Notes: a model not told the origin generated them from the letters alone. 64,000 bases of DNA from Mytilus galloprovincialis (GCF_965363235.1 NC_134838.1:6887001-6951000), one strand, 5' to 3'; shown: positions 35,811 to 47,460, numbered from the stretch's first letter. Made by a program: numbers and translations.

Positions 35811-36245
35811 TGTAAACCATATAAGAATATAGTTATTATATCAATATACCTCACAAGGAATTTTCTTTATAAAATTTATACGAATGAATTTAAATCTTAT
35901 TCGGAATTGTCTGGAAAAAAAAACTATTACTCGATAAATAGTTTCAAAAACTATAAACGGTACAAGGAAATCATTCGTCAATATAACTCAACATGCAGAC
36001 ATCTTATACGTTCAGGTATTTCACATCCAATCTTTTATGGTAATATTCTTTACAAAGCACAAACATGTGAGTATTCACCCCAAAAGATAACAAAACCTTT
36101 AAACAGACTGATTAAGAATGGATATAGTTACGATAATGTTGTCAGGTCATTAAAGATTGCATATTTTGGCTTTAATATTGATTCACTTATCGGATCTTTG
36201 CATCGGAATTTAAAACATTTATTCGAAAACCAGTTGTTGGCATGA
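35811..36245 (+). pseudogene. Retroelement polyprotein C-terminal fragment
   Basis: One frame stays open from about 35811 to the stop at 36243-36245. It includes the segments KNYKRYKEIIRQYN, HLIRSGISHPIFYGNILYKA, PLNRLIKNGYSYDNVVRSL and IAYFGFN. This reads like the C-terminal tail that follows the reverse transcriptase in a family of bivalve retroelements; the resemblance is from memory and unverified. No polymerase motif (such as a YxDD box) is present. The apparent start at 35907 is a TTG, so the frame is a 5'-truncated piece and not a gene. The following 600 bp is probably its 3' UTR. Confidence 0.5.
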
Positions 36246-36850
36246 CGCGGGTTATGTTCTTCTCATATATTTCATGATGGTATATTATTAAACCCATAAC
36301 AGAAAGGATTGTGCCTGGTATTCATATGATGAAGACATAATCTTTCAATCAGTTTAATTGAGGTCTGGAGCTGGCATGTCAGTAAATGCTAGAAGTCTGT
36401 TGTTATTTATGTATTATTGTCATTTTGTTTATTTTCTTTTGTTTCATATTCTGACATCCGACTCGGACTACTCTTAAACTGAGTTTTACTCTGTGTATTG
36501 TTTATTTTTCTACATTGGCTAGAGGTATAGGGGAGGGTTGAAAACTAAAAAAAAACATGTTTAACCCCGACGAAATTTTGCGCCTGTCCCATGTCAGTAG
36601 CCTCTGGCCTTTGTAAGTCTTGCATATGATTTTTAAATTTTAGTTTCTGGTGTATTACTCGGAGTTATGTATGACGTCCATTATCACTGAACAAGTATAC
36701 ATATTTGTTTAGGGGCAGCTGAAAGACGACTCCGGGTGCGGGAGTTTCTCGCTACATTGAAGACCATTTGGTGGCCTTTGGCTGTTGTATGCTCTATGGT
36801 CGGGTTGTTGTCGCTTTGACACATTCCCCATTTCCATTCTCAATTTAATT
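36246..36850 (+). repeat. 3' part of the retroelement and a common mussel repeat tail
   Basis: It includes GAGGTCTGGAGCTGGCATGT, GACTACTCTTAAACTGAG, TTTAACCCCGACGAAATTTT, GGAGTTTCTCGCTACATTGA and TTTGACACATTCCCCATTTC. I recognise this order from mussel transcripts and genomes, where it recurs as one block. A short related piece is at 40090-40180. Confidence 0.6.
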
Positions 36851-37929
36851 AGTCTTTCCAAAAAATATTAACTGGAAATTATTAGTTCAAAGTTTTTGTC
36901 TGTTATCCATTACACGTTTTTCCTGATCACTTGTCATTATGAAGATATTAAGTAAGAAAAAGACAGATGTTACTGAGTATTAGATTGATTGACTTGCACA
37001 CATTCTCAGGTTCTGATAATACCTGACTTCATTTTGCCATCTAGTACTTTCGTTGATGCATGACATTTCAAGCCATTATTACAACAAATTGTTAAAAAAT
37101 AGATATGCATGGGAAAATGTTTCACACTAATGTTTCAATGGACCAAAAAAAGGTGTTGTCTGGTCATATTCAGTGTAAGGATTAAACAGTATAAGGGAGA
37201 TAACGCCGTATTAGAATTAAAAAGCAAAATTATATTTCTTCTCTATTTTTTCCTGATATTTGTATTTTTTAACTGTTCTCTGTTTCTCATTTAATACTTG
37301 TTGGTTTCACTGTTAATAGGAATAAAAATGAAAATATCATAGCAGCATAAAAACGTAAAAAATTGAAACAGACTGCGAAAGTTGTATATTATAGGACTAG
37401 CACATTGATGTGTTCATACATTTCCCTATAGAAGCTTAAATAAAGTTAAACATAGACAGAAAATTATATCAACTGAAACTTTTTATATTGAGGTAAATAA
37501 TTTATAACTTTACAATATTTTAAACTGATGTTATTTCAATGATTCGTTTTGCTTAACTTTCATAAATTGCGTTATCCATGTGTACAACATATATGACATT
37601 TACAACATGACAAATAATGTAAATTAAACAATGCATAACAAGAGAAACTTAATTACAATGAATGATATGCTATATAAATATTTTGATTGATTAAATAAAT
37701 TAATGGTTTAATATATTTTTTATGTTTTGCATCTTACTAAAATGAAAAAGGTTTAGGCTAGCACATTTTTATTTCAGACGTAATTACTGTTCTTGTTCAG
37801 CTTCTTTTTACGTCACCTTTCGGCATTTATATATAAAAAAAATATATCATAATACTAAACAAAAACCTGGTAGTACTCGCTAACGCTGTATTCCAACATT
37901 ACAGACTAGAAAAGGGAGAAGGTTTGGTA
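36851..37929. other. AT-rich intergenic DNA, no gene seen
   Basis: Only a low-complexity ORF (37109-37294, ending in a Phe/Leu-rich run) is present. No recognisable repeat was seen. Confidence 0.5.
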
Positions 37930-38150
37930 CCATTAAAACGTTGAATCCCGCTGCAATTGTGTGCACCTGTCATAAGTCAGGAATCCTATGTTCAGTGGTT
38001 GTCGTCTGTTTATATATGTGGTTCATAAGTGTTTCTCGTTTTTCGTTTTTTATATAGATTAGACCGTTGGTTTTCCCGTTTGTATGGTTATTTTACTCTA
38101 GTAATTGTTGGGGCCTTGTATAGCTTGCTGTTCTGTTTGCTAATAACTGA
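37930..38150 (-). repeat. Dominant mussel repeat, reverse copy (3' half)
   Basis: On the minus strand it contains GCAGCGGGATTCAAC, CTGACTTATGACAGGTGCAC, AAACCAACGGTCTAATCTAT and AAGCTATACAAGGCCCC. The 5' head (GATGTGGTATGAG) is missing. Confidence 0.75.
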
Positions 38151-38607
38151 TGATTAATCGCCTATATATTTAAATATACTTTGCATTTAGTAAGTAACAC
38201 TGTTAACATATATTTGCTCGTGTGTGCTAACAAGTAGCATGCATGTTCTACTTTAATGCATTATTTATAAATACAGTTGTTATAATTGAATTATACCTTG
38301 TACATGTGTCGTACTGACTTTTCTGCTGCGTCTGATGACTTTTAGCACCTGGTGTAACCCAAGAGACAGTGCTGGTAAATGAAGATGTTTATTTGTTGAA
38401 ATCAGTAATCAAAGTGCTGCTCAATTATAACACAATAAAATAGCAATCTCACTTGATAATAAATTTAGAATTTCACAAATGAACTAAATTAAGGAACATA
38501 ACTCTATGCAACATTTAATTATTATGTAGAGAGCTTTTATAGGCTGTGCCTGCTGCTCAATCCTTTTCATATCTGAATGAATAAAATGGGTTAAAAATCA
38601 AAATCAA

Positions 38608-38845
38608 ATAAGTGTTTCTCGTTTTTCGTTTTTTAGACAGATTGGACCGTTGGTTTTCCCGTTTGTATGGATATTTTACGCTAGAAATTTTTTGGGGCCT
38701 TTTATAGCTTGCTATTCGGTGTGAGCCAAGACTCCGTGTTGAAGACCGTACTTTGACCTATGATGGTTTACTTTTATAAATTGTTACGTGGATGGAGAGT
38801 TGTCTCATTGGCACTATTACCACATCTTCCTATATCTATAAAAAC
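38608..38845 (-). repeat. Dominant mussel repeat, reverse copy (5' half)
   Basis: It ends with CACATCTTCCTATATCTATA, the complement of the family head, preceded by GTTGTCTCATTGGCACT, TGATGGTTTACTTTTATAAA and GCTTGCTATTCGGTGTGAGC. Together with 37930-38150 it may once have been one element interrupted by unrelated DNA. Confidence 0.8.
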
Positions 38846-39104
38846 AAATTGTTTTTTTGAAATAATCTTTGAAACAAATATAATAGTGGATAAATATTGG
38901 TCTTACTACTAGTACCTATGTAACAATAAACAAAATAAGTAAACTTCTAAAAAGTGTGTCAATTAAGATGAAGGGCTTGGAATTCAAAATATCAATGGGA
39001 AAAGAGAGGGGATGAAACCTTGCATGTCAATATTAAATCTCTGTATGAGTAATTCCAAGGATTCTTCTCCGATCACGCGGAATTAGATTAAGATTAAGAT
39101 TCCT

Positions 39105-39725
39105 ATCGGACAGGGCTTCGTATGTATGTACCCCAAACAGCAAAATGGATATTTCAATACTCACCAATCGGACAGGGCTTCGTATGTATGTACCCCACAT
39201 AGCCAAACGGATATTTCAATACTCACCCATCGGACAGGGCTTCGTATGTATGTACCCCACACAGCCAAACGGATATTTCAATACTCACGCATCGGACAGG
39301 GCTTCGTATGTATGTACCCCACACACAGCCAAACGGATATTTCAATACTCACCCATCGGACTGGGCTTCGTATGTATGTACCCCACACAGCCAAACGGAT
39401 ATTTCAATACTCACCCATCGGACAGGGCTTCGTATGTATGTACCCCACACAGCCAAACAGATATTTCAATACTCACCCATCGGACAGGGCTTCGTATGTA
39501 TGTACCCCACACAGCCAAACGGATATTTCAATACTCACCCATCGGACAGGGCTTCGTATGTATGTACCCCACACAGCCAAACGGATATTTCAATACTCAC
39601 CCATCGGACAGGGCTTCGTATGTATGTACCCCACACAGCCAAACGGATATTTCAATACTCACCCATCGGACAGGGCTTCGTATGTGTGTACCCCACACAG
39701 CCAGACGGATATTTCAATACTCAAG
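39105..39725. repeat. 62-bp minisatellite, ten copies, open in all three forward frames
   Basis: Units containing CGGACAGGGCTTCGTATGTA and CAAACGGATATTTCAATACT repeat every 62 bp from about 39113 to 39673, with one 64-bp unit. Copies are nearly identical. The unit has no stop in any forward frame, and 62 is not a multiple of three, so each frame cycles through all three readings. This yields overlapping ORFs of 176, 216 and 223 codons with the same peptide words (MYVPHTAKRIFQYSPIGQGF). They are not genes. Confidence 0.95.
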
Positions 39726-39840
39726 ACCAAACAAGTTGTTCACCGACACATTTCAAGGTTCATATTTATATTTTAGCAAAAAGTTTTATCAATTTAACAC
39801 GTTTTTTGTTATGTAAAATTACATGTTATTTGGTTTAACA

Positions 39841-40040
39841 CGTTTTCCAGTTCTCTTCGTAAATTATCTAATTTCTATTTTTCTCCTGCGGATTTAGAAC
39901 AGCGGCTTTGTAACAAGATTATTGTTATGAATAACACTTTTCTGAAACTGATATTGAATTATAATATATTATGATTTAACTCACGTGAGTGTCTTACGTG
40001 AGGTTGAGTCTATAGCCAAACTCGTTTTACATATTTTTGT
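39841..40040. repeat. Diverged segmental duplication, copy A
   Basis: It matches 40921-41120 at a fixed offset of about 1080 bp. Shared marks are TATTTTTCTCCTGC/TTTTTTTCCTGCA, CTGATATTG, the palindrome CTCACGTGAG (39980-39989) and a closing ACTCGTTTTACATATTTTT. Divergence is high between the marks. Confidence 0.7.
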
Positions 40041-40089
40041 ACTTTAATTTATTTATTGCAGATAAAGTACAAATAAAACATTTATTCGT

Positions 40090-40180
40090 AAGACCCATTG
40101 GTGGCCATCGGCTGTTATCATATCTTTGGTCTTGTTGTTTTCTCTTTGACATATGCCCCATTTCCAATTTCAATTTATTT
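40090..40180 (+). repeat. Fragment of the 'CCCATTGGTGGCC' mussel repeat
   Basis: GACCCATTGGTGGCCATCGG, GGTCTTGTTGTTTTCTCTTT and GACATATGCCCCATTTCC correspond in order to 36760-36850. Confidence 0.7.
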
Positions 40181-40920
40181 TTGGGAAGATTTCGGAAAAT
40201 CAGATTTGATCAATCGTTTTTACAAGAGTTATGTCCCTTGGACATGTATATTATATGGAAATTACGTAGCTAGCGATATCCCAAGAAATTTATATCGGAG
40301 GTGTTTATCAATTATGTTATATTTGAAAACTGAGTGCCGATCACCGATTTTGATCATTTCCGATACTAGTATCCATTTGTAATGTAATTTACATTGAACA
40401 TTGAATAGTATCCCATCTACATTTCTTGTTGGATTTTTGTGAAATGTATATCAAAGGTATAATCAAAGACTTCGAAGAGTTGGAGGAGCTATACTCCTTG
40501 CCAATTGAAATTATGAAAAATAACATTGTTGGCAAATTTATCCCTTTATTTCTTGATGGATATTATTTAAAAAAAAAAAAAAAAAAAAAAGAGAAGAAAA
40601 TCGTTTTTAAGTTGTTGTCTTTGAACAGATAAAATGTGTACATCTCGTGAAGTTGGTTTGCTGGGTGAGCGTGCGTGGAATACTGTTCTTATATTTTTTT
40701 TGGATATTTACTTTTTTATCTATATTTTGCAACTTTCATTTTTTAATTTTTCTATTTTTAGTCTTTACAATCAATTTGAATACAAAATGAAAATATACGA
40801 ATGATACCTGAAAACACAAATGCGAAGTCATATGTTATTTGACTCAACAGTAATGATCAAATTAACATGGTTTTGTTATGTATTGTATTGGGTTCATACG
40901 TGTCTAGTGTCTTGTTCTGC

Positions 40921-41120
40921 ACGTTATTCCAGGTCTAACTATATTATTTAATATCTATTTTTTTCCTGCAGCTTTGGAAATGTAAGCTCCTTAAATGTAA
41001 TAAGATTAATCGTATAACTTATTCTTAACTGTAAGCTGATATTGTATCATGATAAAGTTATCTCACGTGAGCTTCTTACATGATGTTGTCTAAAGCAAAA
41101 CTCATTTTACATATTTTTTT
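40921..41120. repeat. Diverged segmental duplication, copy B
   Basis: Partner of 39841-40040, with CTCACGTGAG conserved at 41062-41071 and the same closing ACTCATTTTACATATTTTT. It may be a tandem duplication of a ~1-kb region or two copies of an unrecognised repeat. Confidence 0.7.
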
Positions 41121-41689
41121 TGTCTTGTCGTGTTTTTGGTTCAGGAAAAAATATACAAATAATACTTTAAAATGTATATTTTATAAAAGTTAAGACCCTC
41201 TGTGAATATTTTGGCCATGAAAATCAAAGATTAATGAACGGCGTTTGACTTTTTTTCGTACTAGATAACTATTATATAAAATTGAGAATGGAAATGGGTG
41301 ATGTTCTAAAGATACAAGAACCCGACCAAGGAGAACAGCCGAATGCATTATGGTGTTTCAGTGGAATTCAGTTAATCAAAGCTTTCTTAGTATTGTAAGG
41401 CAGGCATATTATGGGATACTTATAAAGAATTAACGAGTTGTTTTCTTAAGTCAGTATGTGCAATACATCTTTTTAAATACACTACCACTCGGGCGATTGA
41501 AATCGAACGTTAGAAATATTTAAGCCATTCAAAGGGAGAGAATCATCCTATGCCTAATAAAGACTGACGAGTGCTGTCCCCTCTACCTAAGATACTGTTT
41601 TATCACTCTTGTCTCTAAAAAGACTAACTTGTTAATTTTTGTGTAAAAATAGACGTATATTGAGTTAATTTTATATGAAAATTTGATGA

Positions 41690-41790
41690 TGTGGTATGAT
41701 TTCCTTTGAGAAAACTCTCTATAGAAACCAAGTGACATAGAAATTGACAACTATAGGTCACCATACGGTCTTCAACGATGAGAAAAATCA
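41690..41790 (+). repeat. Dispersed mussel repeat fragment (second family)
   Basis: GATGTGGTATGATTTCCTTT, GACATAGAAATTGACAACTA and TAGGTCACCATACGGTCTTC follow in the order seen at 42866-43060. Confidence 0.65.
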
Positions 41791-42204
41791 TGATTATGTT
41801 TTTTTCATTAAAGTTTGTGGAGGTCCTTTTTCAGGAAAACATCACTTTTTACAATCGATATGAAAGATATGAATTAATCGGTTCAGGCTCATTGCAGTAT
41901 CCAGTTGATAGAAAAATATTGTTATCTCCGCCGTGAGTTATGCCCCTTCAAAATGTGAAGATGAAAATTCAAGATTCAAAGAATCCTCGTGAAATCATTT
42001 TGATGATAATATTGACGAACATATCAACCATTATAATTGGTCGCCACGGTTAATTAATAATCAAAACAAACACCAAAATCTATCCTTCATGTCCAAAATT
42101 TGATTATTATCGAGAAAGAAATCATTCTGATGATAAAAATTGCATTAAACCTCCAATAGCAAATACATTTACATATGCAGAACGGGAATACAAAAATGTA
42201 TCAG

Positions 42205-42471
42205 AGCAATAAACGACAACCATTGAATTACAGGCTCCTGGTTTTGGATAGGCACATACAGAATGTGGTGAGGTTAAACATGTTAAAGGGCACCAAACTC
42301 TCCCCTCATGGGACTGTGGTGCAACAGAATAATACAGGATCTGTACAAAATAATAGACATACAAAGCATATCATCAACAGCAACAAACAACAACTCAATT
42401 ACAGGCGCCTGACTTGGGACAGGTATACATGAATGTGGCGGGATTAAATCTGTTCCAACCTTCCACCTAAC
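42205..42471 (+). repeat. Two tail pieces of dispersed mussel repeats in tandem
   Basis: Two copies of the block CAATAAACGACAACC...TACAGGCTCCTG...GGACAGG...AATGTGGCGGGATTAAA lie at 42205-42334 and 42380-42471. The short ORFs here on both strands are within the repeats. Confidence 0.65.
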
Positions 42472-42721
42472 ACTTGACATTGGTAAAAACAAACTATAAA
42501 GATATATGAATATCAGCGAGAGTAATATTGAATTACCTCCCCTTGTTCAAATGTGGAAAATACAATTTCAGTATTAGGAATTTTTGCATTTTGTTTGTAT
42601 ATATTTATTTGTTTATTTGTATCTTTTTAAACTCGGTATGAAAATATCTAAAATACCTAAAAATGTTTTTTGATTGTTTTCAGATTAAATTGAGCATACC
42701 TAAGGCTTGTATATTATGTTA

Positions 42722-42760
42722 GAATAATACAATACAATACAATACAATATTTTTATTTTC
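42722..42760 (-). repeat. (AATAC)n tail of a LINE-like element
   Basis: Four AATAC units precede AATATTTTTATTTTC, exactly as at the 3' end of the LINE remnant at 59103-59535. No coding part remains. Confidence 0.55.
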
Positions 42761-42865
42761 TAAAAGTAATAGTCAAAGAGCATACTTAGAGTGAAAAGCG
42801 TCATTAGCTACGATTTGAAAAGTAAAAGTTAAAAAAAAAAGGTTTCAATGTCTTATAAAAAAGAA

Positions 42866-43060
42866 GATGTGGTATGATCGCCAATGAGACAACTATCCAT
42901 AAGAGACCAAAATGACACAGACATTAACAACTATAGGTCACCGTACGGCCTTCAACAATGAGCAAAGCCTATACCGCATAGTCCGCTATAAAAGGCCCAG
43001 GTATGACAATGTATTTTTAAATTTAACAATTCAAACGAGAAAACTAACTTGTTTTGTTTC
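42866..43060 (+). repeat. Dispersed mussel repeat, second family
   Basis: It runs from AGATGTGGTATGATCGCCAA through GACACAGACATTAACAACTA, CACCGTACGGCCTTCAACAA and GCTATAAAAGGCCCAGGTAT. It is moderately conserved and has no ORF of its own. Confidence 0.75.
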
Positions 43061-44640
43061 AGGCATTTACAAGAGTCTGAAAGTGCTTTAGTGTATTTAA
43101 AAAAATGTATTCGGCATAAGATGAACCTGTGCATGACAATGGAAATTATGATACATTAAAAGTTTCAACAACAAATTGAATATACTATTAAACTAGCTCG
43201 ATAATCTATATTGATCTTCAATATGAAAAGTTTTATCACTCTCAATTACGAAGCAAATAAATATATCTCGGAGTTGAGATCATACCATCATTGACTTGCT
43301 AAATCAATAGCCTGGGACGAATACCACTAATTTTGTTTTTATGATTTTTAAATCACGTGAACAGTATAAATATTGGCGTTCGAATTTGTTTATCTCTACA
43401 TGTAAACATGTTTCAAATTCAAAGGCTTTTAGTTTCGTAACAGTATTCAAACTTAAGATCGTCTCAAAACAAAAATAATTATACGTCATCGTTTTCTGTT
43501 AAAAAAAAAATGGGAAAAAAATGTATGCCAAATTTGTTTTTAAAAATTGTTTTCCCCAGACGGAAGGTTGTACGAAGATTGAGGCACTTTGATACAGTCA
43601 CGATTAAAACAATAAGTACTTTAAAATACTAATTTACAGAAATATTTTATCATACTTATTGAAACTAGAAGTACTACCCAGAAGATACAGTGTAGAGAGC
43701 TTCTGATCTTTTTAATTAAACAGGTCAGGTATTTAATTAAGTGGACATTTTTTTAATCAATTTTAGCACTAGTATGAGCACATCGGTGAGGTTTTCTATG
43801 TGTAGTTTTTTCTCGTGTGAAGCATAATAAATTAATCAAACTGTTACTACAAAAAAATATTTTACAAACTGTCACGCCTGTTGCAATATCTGAATTGATT
43901 TTTCAGATCATTGAACTCTGAAACTGACATCAATGCCAAGTTAACCTTGTCATGCACAGGTACATCTTATGATATACTCACCTACAAAATATCGTTAACC
44001 TTCCATGTGAAATATCTAAAATTCCTACCTCAAACAAAAAAATATGTCTATACTGGAGCATAAAATATGGCTTTATGACATACTGAAATCCGTTCGGTGA
44101 CTGGGACAGCAATCTTTGATTGTGCTATTTAGTACTAGTTTACGTATACCTTTTTTGTCCTCTTATGCCGATGTTTACTCTTGTGCTTATTCAGTGTTTT
44201 ATGGTACAATATTCTAAGCAAGGTTTGGTTTTCCACTGAGCACAAAGAAAAGGGGGATCCAATTTAGTATGCTTTTCCCGAAGCAAAAGCCTCGTTAGTG
44301 GATGTTTTGCTCACATTTTGATGATTTTTTTTAATCCTTTCAATAAATCAGTGTTCATTACAGATCTTTTGTTGTGCTTTGATTTTGTTTTCCAACTTGT
44401 CTAACCTTCAAATCAAAGTTTGATTTATTGTCGATACATAGTAAACAAAGTAACACAAGCTCTAGTGAGCTTACAAAATCGACATTATAATAAATTACAC
44501 ACAAGCAAATAATATGCAAACAAAACACTATTACATATAGATGCACGTGGAATAATTCAATTTTATTTTACTTGGTTTGACGATGGTCTTTGATTCTTTT
44601 CAGTCACTCCGACTTCCTCCACTAGTAAAAAGTCCTCAAG
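43061..44640. other. Intergenic DNA, no gene seen
   Basis: No domain-bearing ORF, tandem array or recognised repeat was seen. Confidence 0.5.
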
Positions 44641-44648
44641 TAGATTTA

Positions 44649-45010
44649 GGAAGATGTGGTATGAGTGCCAATGAGACAACTCTTCATCCAAATAACAATT
44701 TATAAAAGTATTATAGGTCAATGTACGGCTTCAACACCTAGCCTTGGCTCACACCGAACAAAAAGCTATAAAGGGCCCCAAAATTATAAGTGCAAAACCA
44801 TTCAAACGGGAAAACCAACGGTCTAATCTATATAAAAAACGAGAAACGAGAAACACGTATAAATTACATAAACAAGCGACAACTACTGTACATCAGATTC
44901 CTGACTTAGGACAGGTGCAAACATTTGCAGCGGGATTACGTTTTAATGGTACCAAACCGTCTCCCATTTTCCGAAACAATAGCATAACATCACAACATAG
45001 AAAAATGTCT
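44649..45010 (+). repeat. Dominant mussel dispersed repeat, near full length
   Basis: This is the best copy in the window, running from GGAAGATGTGGTATGAGTGC through GAGACAACTCTTCATCCAAA, TACGGCTTCAACACC, CACACCGAACAAAAAGC, AAACGGGAAAACCAACGGTC and GACTTAGGACAGGTGCAAAC to GCAGCGGGATTACG. It has no coding capacity; the 97-codon ORF that overlaps it is fortuitous. Copies or fragments in both orientations occur at about ten sites in this window. Confidence 0.9.
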
Positions 45011-45114
45011 GTTAACCTACCATGGGTCATTGTCTAACACCTATCTTGTTCTTTTTCATCAGTTTCCTTTTATTACATTTAAAAATAAGAAAATGTAGTA
45101 CCATTGCAGAAAAG

Positions 45115-45510
45115 ACAAATCTCTACCTGAGACCAATAACGTATCTAGACGTTAACGACTATATATAGAGGTATAACCGTACTGAGACCAGTGACATATC
45201 TAGAAGTTAATAACGACTATAGGTATAACCGTACGGCATTTGACGAAGAGAAGGACCCATAACGCAAAATAATCTATACAAAAAAACCTCTAAAAAACAA
45301 ATGTAAAACAATTTAAACGAGAAAACTAACAACGTGGATTCTGCACAAAACAATAAACGAAAAAAAACTACAAATATGATATATAGCAACATTTAATAAT
45401 CACTAAATTATAAGCTTCCCGCTTAGGATAGACATATACAGAATGTGATGGGGTAAAACGTATTTGCTGTAGGAAACCCCTTCCCCTAACTTGAGACAGT
45501 ACTGTAACAG
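45115..45510 (+). repeat. Dispersed repeat (second family) with a small internal duplication
   Basis: GAGACCAATAACGTATCTAG and the following ~55 bp are duplicated (45119 and 45183). The usual tail blocks follow: TACGGCATTTGACGAAGAG, AACGAGAAAACTAAC, CTTCCCGCTTAGGATAGACA and AGAATGTGATGGGG. The antisense ORFs here are artefacts. Confidence 0.6.
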
Positions 45511-45679
45511 TAACGCATAAGAACAAACTAAAAGGGCTTGACTCAGTAGATCGATACACAAACCCAATAACGAAGAAACAGAATATACCATGTAAAGAAT
45601 CCAGAGTACTCACATGTTTTACAGAAAGCTAGTTCTAAGCTTATAACAACTAATCATTGATCTAAGACTAAACTGTCAA

Positions 45680-46006
45680 TCAGTTCACATCCAACTCTAA
45701 TGGATTTTGTGTAAAGATACCATTACCAGTTGTCCCATTGTTGCTTTGGTTTCTATGGTACGTGTTTTGTCCCTGAATCAAGATTTGTAATCCACCTTTT
45801 TTAAACGCTATTGATTTTTTTTTACTTTTGTCTGTAATGCATATTTCATAAACATAAACAGTTATTAAGTTGCTTTGCAACAATTCAGGCAAAGCTGCAT
45901 AACATCTACGTTTATCATTTTTTCTTATTCCCCTTATAGTATAGATTTGTGGAGAAGACCGCAATATCGTATTTATACCGCACCTTAGTAACAAGTAAAA
46001 CGTCAA
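45680..46006 (-). CDS. Unassigned ORF of 108 codons (about 130 if read from the upstream stop)
   Basis: On the minus strand the frame is open from a stop near 46070 down to the stop at 45680, with no ATG before the TTG at 46006. The C-terminal half looks protein-like: LPELLQSNLITVYVYEI, a Lys-rich stretch (DKSKKKSIAFKKGG), then an Asn/Gly-rich tail. I do not recognise a family. It does not coincide with the neighbouring repeats. It could be an internal or last exon of an unannotated gene, a decayed transposon fragment, or chance. Confidence 0.2.
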   Translation of the reverse strand: MTFYLLLRCGINTILRSSPQIYTIRGIRKNDKRRCYAALPELLQSNLITVYVYEICITDKSKKKSIAFKKGGLQILIQGQNTYHRNQSNNGTTGNGIFTQNPLELDVN

Positions 46007-46165
46007 ACTGTATAGCTGTTGGTTGTTATTAGAGTCAGATAATAAGAAATCATCACAAGATTATCCCCTTTGCATCATGGTGCTTTCAAGTATTTCGGTG
46101 GATCGAGAACTTTGATCATCTCTTCTTAAAAATACTTTCAACCTTTTGAAATTAGTCGATTATTG

Positions 46166-46377
46166 TTTAATGCTAGTATTAACAAACAGACCAGACTATA
46201 GTTAGTTTAATGCTAGTATTAATTAACAAACAGACCAGACTATAGTTAGTTTAATGCTAGTATTTATTAACAAACAGACCAGACTATAGTTAGTTTAATG
46301 CTAGTATTAACAAACAGACCAGACTGTAGTTAGTTTAATGCTAGTATTAACAAACAGACCAGACTATAGTTAGTTTC
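46166..46377. repeat. 40-44 bp minisatellite, five copies
   Basis: Units starting TTTAATGCTAGTATTAACAA and containing CAGACCAGACTATAGTTAG begin at 46166, 46206, 46250, 46294 and 46334. The second and third carry a 4-bp insertion (spacing 44). Confidence 0.9.
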
Positions 46378-47033
46378 GGTTCTTTCTTCTTGTTCATAGG
46401 TATTCATAGAACACATGGCAAAATAAGTAATACATAATTCTTCCGGTTTACTTCTGAATGGGCATTCAGGTTAATGATTATATTTCATTGATTTAAAACA
46501 GAAGATTGCACAGAACTATAACATCAATTTAACTCTACCGAAGTCACTAACGCTTTCATGCCTTCCAGATACCAAAAATATATGTAAACAATATTGTTCT
46601 GATAATCTGTTATCCCTTATGGACTTATTAAAACTGCATTTATGCCAACAATATTCTTTTTCTAGCTTTATGGTCCTTGCAAAGACCTTACAAAGTGTGA
46701 GAACTGTACCAGTTATATAATATAAGCTGTAATATAAGGTAATGTAATATTAAAATTACTATATTGATCACACTAATTGACGGACAAAGTAAAGTATATT
46801 TGTTAGCTTGAGTCTGGTTATTTGTAGCAGATTAACCACAACAGATTAGTATAGGAAGTATAATTATAGTTGATCTACTATACTTATTTCATTATACGTT
46901 TAAACTATTGGGATCCTTCGCATTAGAATACGAGATCGGTTATATTACAATTCGGCTAGCCATTCAACATTGGATAAATTGGATATAAAATGTAAGTTTA
47001 CAATATGTCATTATAATTGTTTTGCACTTTTTA
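46378..47033. other. Intergenic DNA, no gene seen
   Basis: No ORF, repeat or signal worth naming was seen here. Confidence 0.5.
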
Positions 47034-47312
47034 TGTCCCACTTCGAAGCATTATATGTTTCGGTCTATATGTCTGTTCGTCCGTCCTCCGTCTGTCCCGC
47101 TTCATGTTAAAGTTGGTGGTCAAGGTAGTTTTTGATGAAGTTGAAGTCCATTCAACTTGAAACTTAGTACACATGTTAGATCTATTATATTATCTTTCTA
47201 TTGTTTATGCCAAATAAGAGTTTTGATCCAAATTCCAAGGTCCACTGAACATAGAAAATGATAGTTCTAGTGGGGCATCCGTGTATTAGTATTTAGGACA
47301 CATTCTTGTTTA
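47034..47312 (+). repeat. Bivalve dispersed repeat ending GGGGCATCCGTGTA
   Basis: In order: TCTGTCCCGCTTCATGTTAA, GTCAAGGTAGTTTTTGATGA, AACTTGAAACTTAGTACACA, TCCACTGAACATAGAAAATG, GTGGGGCATCCGTGTATTAG and GGACACATTCTTGTTT. I recognise this as a widespread bivalve repeat; its class is not evident from the sequence. Confidence 0.7.
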
Positions 47313-47337
47313 ATTTAATTTCTCTAGATTTTATTTA

Positions 47338-47460
47338 ATGGATATAAGAATATGTGGTATGCATGTCAATGAGACAACTCTCCATCCAAGTCACAATTTG
47401 TAAAAGTTAACCATTGATTTATACGGCCTTTCTTTAACACGGAACGGCGCCTTAGATTGC
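47338..47460 (+). repeat. Dominant mussel repeat, truncated forward copy
   Basis: TAAGAATATGTGGTATGCAT, GAGACAACTCTCCATCCAAG and CACAATTTGTAAAAGTTAAC mark the 5' third of the family. Confidence 0.75.

Noticed and set aside
39126..39838. Three overlapping ORFs of 176-223 codons as repeat-protein genes
   Set aside because: They are the same 62-bp minisatellite read in successive frames; there is no flanking unique coding sequence or splice signal.
40426..40632. 68-codon ORF ending in a poly-lysine run
   Set aside because: The lysines come from a poly-A tract; no domain or splice support.
44744..45037. 97-codon ORF on the plus strand
   Set aside because: It is the dominant repeat read through; other copies have stops in this frame.
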